Below, piece by piece: positions 35,306 through 49,234 of a stretch of 64,000 nt of DNA (position 1 is its first letter; each line of letters begins with the position of its first letter). The stretch covers positions 30,369,646 through 30,433,645 of the forward strand of contig CM040743.1 of assembly GCA_022829145.1 (NCBI GenBank), in the 5' to 3' direction. The notes under the pieces were generated by a model. That model had not been told where the DNA came from. It did not search any database and saw nothing but the letters and a program-made list of their open reading frames with translations. The stretch is from Albula goreensis (lineage: Eukaryota; Chordata; Actinopteri; Albuliformes; Albulidae). Both the position numbers and the translations under genes were made by a program.

Positions 35306-35800
35306 TTAAAGTTGTTCAATGGGAATGATAAAAGTGGAAATGAACAGTGATTCTGAGACCCCCCTGGCCAGATGTCCTGTCATCTCAGGGTGGTAACCAC
35401 CGCCAAGTGAATTGCTGTACGAATCAGAAAAAAAAAAAATCCAACTCCTTCTCTGGAATAGGCCATCCATTTTCTGACATTTTGCCAAGATTGCTGTTAA
35501 AATACACCCCTCAAATGTGAGTCTACATCTGTTATCTGGAGTGTGGTTTGCTACGGCTCCGTACATCAGTTTGTGATCAATGAATCTGGCTGCAGAATAA
35601 GGTGTCAGCATGGTCCCCAATAAATCCATTTTTCTCTTAATAAATAGCTTTAAGAGTGTTGCTGCATTAGCCTGCTGCTTTCTCTGTGTTACATAACTGG
35701 AGCTGTTCATGGAATACATTGCTTGTTTCATTAACTCTTCCTGCTCCATCGTGTCCACCGCTGAGCCACCAGCAACCCCATGCTCCCTTATCTGATCCAT
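35306..35800 (-). other. 164-codon open frame, minus strand, unrecognised
   Basis: The longest frame outside the LINE in this AT-rich sequence. The first 100 residues (starts MDQIREHGVAGGSAVDTMEQ; includes QRKQQANAATLLKLFIKRKM) are hydrophilic and protein-like; the later part runs through an A12 tract (giving FFF) and looks random. No domain recognised, no upstream promoter or clear splice sites. It could be an exon, a decayed retrogene or chance. Confidence 0.22.
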
Positions 35801-35804
35801 TTAA

Positions 35805-38800
35805 ACAAACAAGCAATGCTCTTCAATGCCACTGATTCAAAAATACTGGGAATGAGTATTGACTGAGTACAATAGCTGAGGTTAAAATGTCTGCTGTAAC
35901 ACTACTGTGGGGTAACTGGAAGAGCTGCGCTACCCTCACCTCACCCCTTTTATTAAAAACAAACAAACAAAAAAAAATCTTTTATATTGATGTTGTTACA
36001 AAACAAATACTAATATGACGATGATTCTTATGAAGTTTAATATCCTGAATTGAACACATGGACAGAATAAAGCAAAAAAAAAAAAAACTCCCTAACTACA
36101 TACAAAGTAAGGATTCCCTTTTAAGAGCTGATAAGAACGCAGAAGGAAAAGGCAAACATTGGTCAAACAAGTGTGTTTACTACAGATGGGAGTTCAGGTC
36201 ACAAACCTGCCATTGTCATCTATATTTGGAGTTCCCCATAGCTGGAGGCAATGCTTGGCCCAGCTTCACGAGGATTTACATTGAGTAAACTGGTTAAATT
36301 CAACAGACTCATCGCTCTTTAGCAATCCACCCTGGGTGGCCAGGACCATGCAGGTTTGTAAAATGGAGACATGTTGAGTCTGTTTACCTGCAATGGCTAG
36401 GGAAATATATGATTGGGGTAGCATCTGCAATGCGACTTAGCGCTAAGAGCCGCCATGTTAATCATGGGGGTTGTATGCAGTCAGCTCTTACTGAGTCTGT
36501 GGAGGAGTGGAGGAGGTGTGCGATAGGTTGTTAACATGGATTGCTTGTGTGAATTTTATTTCATGACGTTTTTTGCTGATATGATTTGTACATTCACAAT
36601 TTCACTGTAATGTCACTGCGAATAAAGGAAATCAAAAACTTAAATTCGGGTCATATTCGCCCATGTCCATCGCTCTGTCTTCGCTATTTTCAACAGAACA
36701 TTCCACTTAGATGAGTAATGATGCAAAAGAAAGACTTCTGTACCTTGCTGTGCTGACATTTGGGACACTGGATGTTTATGAATTTATGAGGATATAACAG
36801 CATCACACTGGAACATAAATCCATGTTTGCATCTTTGTGACTGTCTATGTAATAATAAAAGTTATGGGTTTTATTTTGGGAATGCATTGAAAAATAGCAT
36901 GATAAACTAATGTATTTTTATGATTATATGACACAGGTTTAAGAAATTGTGAACTAAAATTACAGTAAACCATAGTATGTCTTACCTCAGATAAATTATA
37001 TTATTCTGTTAGTGTCTCACCGATTTCTACCTGGAGACACATGAACAGGTAAGTGAAACTAACAATCTATCAGTGTGCAAATGCAGTTTGGCATGGAAAG
37101 TTCAAAGGAGATGACTCTCTGAGCTGTTTTATTTGCTGTTACACCCAAGACACTTCTAGAGGTGATTAGACCACAAACCAATCCAACTATTTTAACAACT
37201 ATGCTTGTAATTTGAATTCAGGTTTGCTGGTGGGAAACTATCAAATATAGATTTGAACATGCCTCCAGTGCACTTGGGTAATGAGGTCAAATCATTAAAC
37301 TATTGCCATTTCACTTCCTTATGTTAGTAACAAATTTATCATTTATGCATGTTAAATGGTATTTATTTTCAGTGTTGCAGGACTAAGCTCAGGTTGGATA
37401 CAGAAAATGAAATGTAAAATGGACTATGCTTTTTCAATTTAAATTAGGCAGACAGCATTCATGCGCAAATGAAAATGCAAAGGATTTTTTCCGTTTTAAT
37501 TATAATTCTGTCTCAAATTATGCACATACAGCATAGGAAATGAAATTCTAAATGTGTTGTTTCTAGTATGCAAAATCATTTTAAATACAGAAGGGATATG
37601 CTTTCATATACTGTCACTAGAGAATTCGGTTGTCATTTGTGATCAATCTCGGCTAATGTAAGCTATGTAAATATGATCACGCGGCAAGCTTGTGTTAATG
37701 TATAAAAATGGTTCAAGTTATATACTATTTATTTAACTGCTGCATTTTCTCTTCCCATGGCATATAATGTGCTTGCTTTATATGAAAAGAGAAATCAAGC
37801 ACATTATTCATACCACCAGTGTACTGCATATTCACAGGGGATCAGTGTTATTGCACAGTAAAGCTATTAAAAATAATTTGATCAATTAGCTCCTGAAGGT
37901 GTTAAACATATTAGTGTCAATGCATAGTGTTAATAGAAAATATACACTAAATGTCACATTTCTGCTACCATTATTGTTATGCAAAACAATCTGAAGATTC
38001 AGATATTGTGATAAATAATAGCAATGTGCTAGGGATAGTTTGTGCTTACACATACAGTACATACAGCAGTACAATGTAACGTACAATTTCATATGGTAAT
38101 TTATGGTAAATACTGGGGCTACTAAGTCTCAGTGTTGTATGCAATTTTTGACCATGGAAAATTGTAATCAATCAACAGCATAAGAAGGGTTTATACATAC
38201 TTAGTGTATGATGGGGGGAATTCTGACTTGTGATTTCTCAGAATTTTTTTCCGTGGAAATAGTTACACGGAAAATACTTATTCATATTCTGACCTGGCTT
38301 ATGCGGCCATGCCCGGCCCGCAGGAAAGTTGGAGGACACATATAAGATCTTGAAGAATGATACTTCAGCTTGGAAAATGACACACCCTCCATAAAAACTT
38401 GTTGGCCCAGTAATGTTTTTCTCTGAGTTACATTACCTAGTACTAAGAGTCTACTGCGCAGCAGAGAAAAATTCAATTTTGAAAGCTGATCAGACAAACC
38501 AATGACATAGTCATGTACAATCTCTACTTTGTAATTCACAAACTTGGATAGTTTCTGCTAAAATTGAGTGGCTTTAACGTATCTTATCAGACACAGTAAT
38601 TATATTCTAAAAAATCATGCAGTGCAATCTATGTCTAAGAACTGAGTAGTTTGGTCAAATGTAATTATTTGTTTTTTGATATATATTAAATCAATTGGAT
38701 TTCCTTGTCATCCGATTGATCTGGATAAAATATACTGATAAATGAGTTGCAGATGCTAGCTGTCATGACTAGATACTAGTTGTAATACTGATGGGCAATA

Positions 38801-41800
38801 CAATTACTATTTTAATATGCATTTTGTGAAGTAGCAGTAGCATCAATGAACATGCTTTATCACATATTTTCCTGTAATCAGCCTCTTAGTTCATCCAGTC
38901 AATCTATCCCAACATCCAATAAACAAACAGTTTGTCCTGCTGAAAGATTATATTCATTATATCCATTCGGGTCGAACCAGGTACCCATTTAGTGTATGCA
39001 CTCTGTTGTGACGAGAACAACTGCTGGAGACTGTAGTTTCACCTATTTTAAAGGGAAACAACGTATATTTGCACTGTAAAGTCACCGGTGTTTAACTTAA
39101 CAACTTACGTAACCCTGTTTCATTTCTGTTTTGTGTCATCTTCCCTGATTAAATTGAGTGTCATCTCAGCTTCTTACTTTAGGTTAGTAAAATGTTTAAT
39201 TATATTTTAGGTGAAAGAAGTAAAGAAAATCACTGAGGTTTGAACTGGCATACTGGCATACAATTTTTACAGCGTGACTTCGTCGATGAGTCTATATTTA
39301 TTAGAGACGTAGGGACTGAAGAAAACAGACCGAAATACAGCCCTGCATTTCAGATAAAAAGATAAGAAAAAAGATTTCATTTAAAAACAGCTCAATTGTT
39401 GACAAGGGTAATGGCAACAATTATGTGTGCCTTTTATCCAGAAATTATTTAAATCATTGAGTTAAATAAAATATTTAAACTTTAAAAATTATTTAAACAA
39501 ATGAGTTGCAATATGGTAACATTAAACATTGTTATATCAAAGTCTGATCGATTGGAGAAGGATACATGCCCTGAAAATCCGCTGAAGTTAAAGCCCTAGA
39601 GGGTATTTTAATGAGAAAACCCCGATTTCTTGAATCTCCACCCTAAATGTGCAAGTCTCCAAAACACGCATCGAGGTTCAAGGTCAGAATACGAACAGAC
39701 ACTGAAAAGGCATGCAGCTGGTCAAAAAGGCACCTAAATTGCACTGAGTGCAGGTCTGAATAGACCCCAATATGAGTATAATGAAGAAAACATTAAGAAA
39801 AATGCAAAGCGTTTTACATTTGACAAAGAGAAATGGGTCTCTCGCCATTACTGTCGGTAGCTCTCTAACACAAAGGTTATAGCCACAAACATTGTAGTCG
39901 CTTCACAACGTGACACCCCAAGTTTTTATTTGATATTCATAAGAATTCCATTATGGAGAACAATCCAAGTAAGCAATGATCAATCAATCATGACACCACT
40001 ATTTTCTGCCTGAGAATCTATGTATCAATTAACAATCTGTAGGCTTTATGAGGGCCATAAATAATATCATCTGGCCTTCCATTTGTAAATTTCCCAGTCC
40101 TGTCACAGGAAAGAAAAACACGGAAGACATTAACTCGGAACAATCATCCTTCATGTCCCTCCATGTGCCTGCATCTCAGCAAACGTTTTTGGCATGCTCA
40201 GATGGATGGATTTCTTGTAGTGAAAACCAGTCCCCTGTTAAGACGGCCAATTGCTTTTCTTCAGTAGTTTCATTGAGAATTAAACCAGGGGAAGAGCTGT
40301 TCTCTTGTCAGAAATAAGTGCGGCTTTCTGCAACAGCTCTCTGTAAACAATTTGATTTGTATCCTTCCTTTCCTTATGCTATTCAGTCTGTGTTATGACT
40401 ACAGACGTTCTGTGTAGGTGTAGCTAAAGACTAGCATAGTGGCATGATTGATAGAGAGCTGGATGCAGGGCTTAGGGCTTAGTTAAGGGGTTTTAATGCT
40501 GGACAGTACACTTTATCAAGGTTTATCTTCAGTTAAACTGGCATAAATTTACTCTCTCTGTAAGCCATATGACTGGGCTGCAAAAAAGCTTGTCGGTTGA
40601 ATTTTGCTCGACTAAGACGTGGGAATGAATTCTCTAGGCAACATGTACGTTCAAAGTAGTGTAACCACAGCTTGGTATGAGCCTCCTAATTTTGTGACTT
40701 CAAACAACTGTGCGCTCCATCTGAAAAAAAAGAATGAACACTTTCAAAACAAAGTCCTAGGTACATGGATAACCACCAATGTCCCACTGATTAGATACAG
40801 TGGTGAGGAATTTTAGGCCTGGTACAGAGATTTTAACTATGATGAATATTAAAACAACATATATCAGTTTTGAACATTGTGTACCTGAGGCTGGTCCATA
40901 GAGGTAAGAGAGGATGGTCCTCCCCTATTTTTTGAGAGGAAAGAAGAAGACTGTAAAATAAAAATGCACTAGAAATGTAATGTTGGAAAACCTCACTGTC
41001 GTTAATAAAAAAAAAACAACAAAATAAAATTCCTTTATTTCAACCCTGAAAAATCAAACGCCTCAAAAGTTAATTCCTTCAGGTGAGGAACAGCACAGCT
41101 TGTCCTCCTTAGGGGGCGGGATCACTCATAATAACTCTCTGAGAAAATACTTTTCCTCTCTCGGCCTGTGATAAGCCAGGAAACGTAATTTGATGCTTCA
41201 AGGGAGGTGATCCTCCCTTCACGATTGAAACGGTGTACGTCCAACCACCAGCAAAGTTGTGTTGAGAAAAGTTCTGACTGTTTTAAAGCCTACCCATTTG
41301 TCAGTGTGAATCAAGAGACTTAACTGATCGTAGATCAGTGTTTTTTTCTTCGAGATGCTTTGACCAGCTGTGAAAAAAAGCTTGTCATGTCCAGTGCTTT
41401 GTCATATTTGTCCAGGAAAGAAAAAAGACGGCTTCGTTCAGAAAACTGACAATAGAGTTTATTACAACTTTGCATTGTTTGACGTAGTTTACTGTTGTTC
41501 TCCCAATTTTTGCAATTGTCTTTAATGTAACCATTCTATATGAATCAGAGAGCGGAGGCACTTACATTGAAAATGTGTACTGGCGACGTAAGACGTTTGT
41601 TAGTAGTAGCCTCTTTTAGTTTTTTTCTTGATCCATTCAAAATATAGGCTATTTAGAAAAACATAATACATATGAATAAAAATAAAAACGTCTCTAGCTA
41701 ACTATTACAGAAGGTAGTATCATTTATGTAATTATTGTCATTGCTTACTTGCATAAATTATGTCATTGTCTGATGAAATGTTACTTGTATCGCATACCTA

Positions 41801-43460
41801 GTACAAACCTGAAGAAAAATGATAAAGGGTAATCAAATTTGAATGGTATAATGGCAATGGTGTAATGAATTTCTTTGTGTATTTCTCATTGATGATATCC
41901 TCAAAATTTGAGGATGTAATACTAGTGCAAAAACTACCCTTTCTTGAATCAAACGTAAGAATCAACAGTTCTTGAGAAACAATCCAATGAACTTCAAAAA
42001 CCCATGAAACGAATGCATTTTGATTTTTCCCTTACATTTTTCAGTGTTGCTTTTTCCCAAACTTTGTCTTTGACACTTTACCGCTCTAACAGCCCTCCTT
42101 CTCACAGCTGTCCTCCCCAATTTTTTGAGTCACCAGTCACCACTTTTGTGTTCATATATAGTATCTGTGTTTGCTACCCCTTGGCCTTCTGATACTAGAA
42201 ACATAATGCATATTTTAAACTGGAAATGCAAGTTGGAATTGAGAAAAGGATTGAAACTTATGCCCAACGTAAGAAAAAATACTTAAATTATTTGCCTTAT
42301 TGATTCTTGTAGTTGACAACTAGAGTGGTTCTCCTAAGCAAAATGATGAGTAACAACAAAGAAAACAAATGCTCAAAGTGCTACTGGATTTTTAGCCTTG
42401 CCAGACCTAATACATAAATCAAAATCTCTCCATCTTATACATCAACAAAAAAATTATATTGGCTGGTGCCACATCTATGAGGCAGGACAACATATATCAT
42501 TGAAATAGATTCAAAGGGGCTCGTACAACATTGCTTTCTTGTCAATTAAATTGATAACGCATTTGAGAGAGTAATATGTTTGGTAACTTCTCTTTAAACA
42601 TGGAGGACACTTCTTTCATTTTCATGGGATTGATGTAAAAACATCACTATAATTGCATAATTTATTGCATATCATTTTTTCATTGTTCTGTTAATCCAAA
42701 ATGCAAAATCCAATGAATATGAAGACTAGTGAAAAAAGGGACGATAAACATAATATCAGATATCATCACAAGCAAGCCAGCTTCCTGCAATATATTTTCC
42801 AATGTTTACCATGTTTAGCACTGTTCCTTGTTCACACCTAACTATTAGTTCACCCAGTCAACGTTTTAGTCATCATCAGTACTGTTTTAATCTTTATCAT
42901 TTTATCATTCTTGTCGCATATGTGTCTGCATTATAACATTCTGATTTCAACAAATAATGAAAACTGTTTCATTATGTCATTAATTAGCCTATGTGTGGAT
43001 CACTTACAGTCTCAACTATTGACCAAAAGTCAGAACAGGAAAGATAAATTTCAGTAGACAACATCAGCACCACTGGAAGGAAAGGCTAGAGCAAAAACAG
43101 ACTGTTTCTCACAGTCAAATTGATAATGAACACGAGTCCATGGCTGTTACTGTCCGTACTTTGCTTTCAAAATGATGGATTGCATTTGGAACCCCTGCAT
43201 AAACTTTACGATCACATCTAAACATGCTAATCCCTTCAGACCGAACATCCATTGTAATAGACATCTGAAATAACTATAAAATGTGGATCTGAAGGGATTA
43301 ATAGAATATGGTTAAATAGTACTAGAAATATTTCTAATGAACTCATACAGTGGTGTTTTTATAGAGATGAGTATGCAATGTAAGTATGAAAAAAAGTAGG
43401 AAAACAAAGAAGGCAGCAGGGCCTTTGGGTGGCAAATAAAGTAAAAGCACATGTTAAAAG
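35805..43460. other. Noncoding DNA; one microexon-like segment
   Basis: No gene or transposon recognised. A 36-bp segment at 37,013-37,048 sits between a TTCTGTTAG acceptor-like and an ACAG/GTAAGTG donor-like site. Short poly(A)/AAAC runs lie near 35,958-35,978 and 36,073-36,087. Confidence 0.45.
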
Positions 43461-43464
43461 AGGC

Positions 43465-43605
43465 GCTGTGCTTCCCGAGACTGGGAGTTCCTGTCCCAGC
43501 TCTGCTATCATCAGCTGCGACTGGTGACGATTGGCTCAGGCTAACAGAGGCGAGATAACAGCTGTGCCTTAATGTGCCTGTGCCTTAAGGTGGAGCTGAT
43601 TGCAT
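43465..43605 (+). mobile_element. Possible tRNA-derived SINE
   Basis: The sequence 'gaggcgctgtgcttcccgag', then 'actgggagttcctgtcccag' (box-B-like GAGTTCCTGTCCC), then 'gcgactggtgacgattggct' resembles the head and body of a fish SINE and shares the '(a/t)cccagct' junction with the copy at 34.69 kb. Box A is poorly conserved, so the call is tentative. Confidence 0.35.
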
Positions 43606-43609
43606 AGCT

Positions 43610-46600
43610 CACCACCAGTTGGGAAAAAGTGAATGATAACATAGTTAAATACATATTTTAAGTAAATACAAGAGTTGCAGTGAAGCAACAATATTACATC
43701 AGTGTCTTAGGGATGAAAATGTTTGGTATGCAAACGTTTTTGTCTTATTTTAAATTTTTTTCCTCAAGTGGTCCAAGAATGAAAATTATACAGTCTCTGA
43801 CAACATATTATACATGTATTGAACCAAATGCTACCAAAATACAACTTGACAGATAGTATTCCTGCAATCCATGTCAGTAATTTGAACATGTGTGGTGCTA
43901 CTTGACTCTCACCTGTCTTCCTGGCTTTTTCAGTTACAGTGTAATCTATAATATGAATACACTAATATACCAACATTTAATAGAACCTGGTCCATACACT
44001 GCATAATTAGTTTGTTACTTTTCCTCTGTGCTTGAAGAGGGGACCCAGAAGACTTCACTTACATGGAACATTTAACTTAATCTTCTGTATGCAAAATGAT
44101 CACATCATCATGCAAATGTAATTGCTGCCGAATTTGCATATTCATTACCATTCATAAGAAAAGTTGATCACCATGTGGGAGCATCTCCAAGGATCCTTCC
44201 ACTTAATTTAAGGTAGTTACTTCACTTCATGTTTATTGAACTCAGATAAGTATTTGACTTCAGTGGTTGACTGAGTTCCTTTCAAACTCAGATGTTTATG
44301 GATGAGTGTATGAATTAGAAAAGATTTCACGACAAGTCACAATATAGAGTGCGGCTTTGTACTTCTCCCTGTTCAGTGATTTACAAATATACTGTGGTTT
44401 TTTTGTCTACAAAGTAGTATGTGCCTAGTTTTAATACATTTAGCATCTCAGAATTTCTGCTCAAGTTACCCAGTTACCACAAACAGAGGATGTGCTAAGG
44501 CATGTCACTGTGGTGTAAAATTAATAAAATGAAAACTTTTTATGGCGAAATGCATTTAAAAGTAAGAAACATGCACATGGCATTCAAAAGCATTTTTTGG
44601 GTCCAGCTCAGTTGTATGTCTGTATTATTTATTTTATTTTATTTAAAGTACCTCATTGTGTGTCACCTGACCCTCAAGACTTCAAATTCACTGCTCGCTC
44701 AGTATAAATGCATTCATAATAGAGGATATTCTTCTTATTTGTCATGGCTATTAAAAACTTATGTGACTGTGAGACTCCAGCTAATGTACAAATGGTACAG
44801 AAAACTGTATTTGATAATTGATTGTGTTTCTCAGTGACAGAATCAAAACCATGACAGATTAAATATCATACCATTTGAGATCATAGCATAATGCATCACT
44901 TAGCCAGGGACAGTGACAATATTTGTGCCAGCATGCCAACAGCACATCAGCTGATGTGAAGGAAAAAAATATATATACTTATATACATGTATAGTATTAT
45001 ACATAATAGTATTAGTGATATTGCAGAATCAATGTCACTGACAACAGTGGGTCAGGATTTCAATTTAACATCTCCGCTGAAGCAAAGCATTTCCTATGGC
45101 AAACCGTACCACTACTAGCACCATAGGGAATGAACTATTTATAGCGGTCGCTCCAACTTAAATACCTGCCTTAATAATAATCACATGAACATATTTAATG
45201 AAGTCAGCCATTTTCTTTCCCTAGGTTAGTGTTCTGAGACACACCCTGTTTAACCTGCAAGATATGTGAGAGGCGTAGAGCACTGATAATATCTCAGTCC
45301 TGAAGGTGTCACAAAGAAATCATACTAATGTGTTGCACACTCATAATTATGCAAGCAATTATAAGCTCGTAAATTTCACATTTTAAATTTCACGTTTCAA
45401 ACCCCAAGCTGTCGTGTCAATACGGAATCCACATCATTATTTGGCATCTTTCCTACAGTCTCCTGTCTCAAGATCCCTGTGAATTATCGTGATCATATAG
45501 TATAGTGCTGAACGGGGTTTTTTTGTAACGAAAAGGGTACTAACGGTCAACCAGGGCAGCAGCTCTATTGAGATGCACAAAACACCCACTTGAACCTCTG
45601 CAGCCATTAATCAAAATTAATCAGCCATTTATACTATCATAATTATTATCATGATTATTATGTTATGAATGCTTCACTGGTGCAGCATTTCTTGTTTATT
45701 TATTTGCAAACGGCACACAGCACAATGCCAGTAAACTGTTTTGAATTCAATGCACGAAACAGGTGTGTGATTTCATAGTAAGCTCACAATGGTGCTGAAA
45801 GTGATGCCTACAAGCAGACTTCCCCCTGTAGAGAGCATGTATGCTTTCGGTTTATTGAGTCACTTGAAAACAGTCTGCAAATAATATAAATAGCATATAC
45901 ATGTATGTATTTAAAGTATATCTATGTACAGGCCTTTACCTAACCACCAGAAAACTGAAATGTATAATGAAATGTTATGTCAACATACCTATGGCCTATA
46001 TTGTTTAGTTATTGCTTTTTCTCATCCCAAATAAGGAATGCTGAGTCCAGAGACCACCAAATTAAAATGTTTAATTAAAAATACATTCAGTTGTAAATCA
46101 AATGTTGATAGAGTCCTTATCTATGCGAAGCCAGTGTAGTAATGGGAAACATGATGCTCCAAGCACTTTAGTTCCTGCTGTAATTTTAATCATCTGATAT
46201 TTAGTCTCCTGTGAGTGGCAGTCCCTGCTGAGATGTCTGGCTCACCGGTCCAAAGCCCTTTGCGACGCCACATTCACAAGCCAACAAAAGTCTAGACAGG
46301 TACCTTTCAAGGAGACTTCAATCTGAACGGCAAATTCAAGAGGAAATGCTTACAAAGTTCTTCAGCACTCAAACTTCTAAGGGTACCCTAGATTAGTCAG
46401 GGAAACTAATATAAAAAAAATATTTACTTAATTTAATATGATATGAAATATCTGAGTTTGGAGGAGTCAGAATCTGATTCCGATTTTAAAAGTTTACAAG
46501 CAGCTTTAAAACTGCATTGTTCAAAGAACTACAGAAATTAGTCAACCTTACCCAAAATATGTTTACATACCTATCTAATGGTCTTAAGTGTGTATGTGTT

Positions 46601-47635
46601 TATTGACAGAATAACTATCAGGACCAGTAGTTATCAGGCATCTCAGAACTGCACCATGTATTATAATAACTGAATTTGGAAGCTCAGTTTGTGATGTGTG
46701 AGTTAGTTGTTAGGGAACTTACATCTACTTTCAGTAGGAAGTTAAACTAATTTCAGTGAAGATATGAGTTTATGTTTTTGAGTGAAATGCCACAAACGCA
46801 TCAGTGCAATATTTTCCTCAGCTCATAGCAAATGAAGAGACAATGGCCAGATTTATGCAGCATGATTCAAAATATTACTCCTAATACAGCTACAATGTGA
46901 ATATTATTGATTATTTCATGCTGTGTGGTTAAATGTAACAACTACAAATTGTGGATTTATTAGTTATATAACATTTCTAATCTTGCAAAACCTTAAGGAA
47001 GCAATTAATGCAAATCAAATATATTTTTTTATAATGGGAAATAAAGAAATAGAATATTAATTCCAATTTAATAAACGGGCTCTTTGTAATTGATATATGC
47101 CTGAATGTGTTGAGATTTGGGGTGTTAAAAATAAATGATTAAAAGTTGTTTTTCTTGATCATAACCTTGCATTAACATTTTCAAAATTGCAATAATGGGT
47201 GTCCTGGACCCTTTTCAAAATCACACCAACATGTTATGCACTGATGATGTGCAGCAACAGCTGTTTCTTATAAACATATATCTGTTTCTTATAAACTAGA
47301 ATGTATGGCTATCTGGGTTGGCGTAACTCCACGGTTGGCCTTTATTGGAATGTTATTCCCAATCACCAACACCTGACAGTTGCATGTCATCTGCTTTTAT
47401 TCTTACTGTTAAATCAACGTTGTGCTTGCTGTCAGTGTACTAGGCCATGTATTATCTTTAAAATGCTCCACCTCATGTATTTGGAAACTATGTTGTTTAC
47501 TTGGCTAAATCTGTACACAGTACAATATGTAAGATATGTTCTTTCAGTTGTTAACCACCTTACAAATTCTCATTAACCCATCGTAAGTCATGACAATTGG
47601 TAAGGGAATAGTAATTTAATCACATTAACCTAAAC
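43610..47635. other. Noncoding DNA with paired octamer motifs
   Basis: No gene recognised. ATGCAAAT (44,110-44,117) and ATTTGCAT (44,132-44,139) face each other 14 bp apart. A 15-bp direct repeat (CTGTTTCTTATAAAC) lies just downstream of this interval's boundary region logic at 47,261-47,275 and 47,282-47,296. Confidence 0.45.
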
Positions 47636-47639
47636 CTGA

Positions 47640-49230
47640 AATCCAATTTTCCCCGGTTTCTGCCCTGTTCAGCTTCTGGTTACATATTCCTTCCAACAAG
47701 CCAGATGATTGCTGGGTCTCTGAGGTCATGCCAAGATAGAACAGATGTATCCCAGAGGAGTTTCTGCTGGGGTACATGGTCTATGGAACTTTATGCAGGA
47801 TGTTTGAATGCCACCGGAATCCATACTGAAGTCAGTAAGTGTCATCGTACAATGGTTATTACTAGCATGATGATTGTACAACATACATTCCATCTTCACA
47901 TTCCAGTATTCGTTTTTAGCCTCTCAACTCCATCAGTCTCATGGTTTTGACAGTCCTGATTTGCTTTCAGGACTGCCTTGCCCAGAACGTGCTGAAATTT
48001 GTACAGCAAGCTATTGACCGTTGTTGGTTGTTAGTTAGCTAAGTACCGCTGATAACGCCTGCTTTTTGCTGAGTTGAGCTTAAGGGCACATTTGAGATGA
48101 GCATCTGAATGCACATTGTTGACAATTATTAAGCAGTAGGCCCAAGCTGGGGCACCATTAAGCTCTTCACAAATATCAATCTGTGGGTGCTTCAACCGAG
48201 CAGACAGCAGCTCAGCGGGTGACAGGAGAGCTGCTGGTGGCTGGCCGATTTTCCCACTCAGAGGGCATGTAGTGCATTCTTTCCCCCATAGCCAACATCC
48301 TGATCAAAGCTGGGCCACCAGTGTCCCTACAGTGCTGTTTTACCTTGATCACTCCAAGGCCGTCCTCATGTGGCATTCTAGCAAGGTCTCTGGTATAATG
48401 GCTAATTGTTATTATTTTTTTGCTAGGCAGATCCCCCTTTTGACAGTTCATGACGTGTTCTGTGGAGTAGGAGTAGTAGGGTACCGCTCACTGTGGCTGG
48501 GCATGCATCCAGGATACACAAGCAGAGCTTTCTGAAGTACACTTTCAAACTCTTGCCATAGCCCTGGCATTGAAACCACTAAAATTTGAGGCCCTTATCA
48601 ATGTCTTAGACAAAGCTCACCGCGTCAGTTGAAAGAATTGCTCTTGAGCAAAGATCTGTCACTGCTTTGGCCTACCTGGTTGCAAACAGTTTGAACATAT
48701 ACTCATGGGGACCCTATCTGAATAACTTTCAGAGGCCTAAGCCCTGAGTGGTGATGTTCATGCCTGGTGACCTTACCAAAGGGTCTACCATAACAGTAGC
48801 TGTGCTAATGCTGGAAATACCCATAGGGGCACCAACACCCCCTTCCCCCTGGGGAGTGCTCCTGCTCAGCTGCTGTGAGTGTCTGGACAGCACAGGCCAC
48901 TGGGCATTCAATCCCATCACGCACTTGTGACAGAACTAGAAAACATGAGCGGAAAATGATTTCATAGGAGAGATTCCAGCCAGATTAGACTTTCTGAAAG
49001 CCACTAGGTGCTGAAATAATGATAACGTCAAAAGCCATATGTCGGCTCCAAAGGAAGTCAATAGTAGCTGTCTATAGATCCCTGAGGCGGATCCGGTTTG
49101 TGAAGTTCAATGGATTCATGAGCACGATCCCCATTGCGGTGAGAAGTATTTATCAGTGAGACGTTTGTCAGATCCACACAAAGCTGAAATCGACTAGTTT
49201 TCTTTTGTGCAATCATGTATTGTTACATCA
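47640..49230 (-). pseudogene. Fossil gypsy-type LTR retroelement pol fragment
   Basis: Minus-strand pieces in pol order. Near 49,190-49,160: LCVDLTNV, as in the reverse-transcriptase RICVDLTNLN motif. Near 49,013-48,990: SAPSGFQK, as in SAPEHFQK. Near 48,395-48,225: ARMPHEDGLGVIKVKQHCRD, as in the integrase zinc-finger HExHxGIVKxKQ region. Near 48,180-48,100: IDICEELNGAPAW..YCLIIV, as in the integrase core start. Spacing is shorter than in an intact element, the zinc-finger cysteines are lost, and stops occur in every frame. RNase H and the LTRs were not recognised. It is a dead relic. Confidence 0.5.
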
Positions 49231-49234
49231 AAAA

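Noticed and set aside
38960..39040. Minus-strand GGTTCGACCCG resembling a tRNA box B
   Set aside because: No box A at the proper distance and no cloverleaf-compatible stems; not a tRNA or clear SINE.
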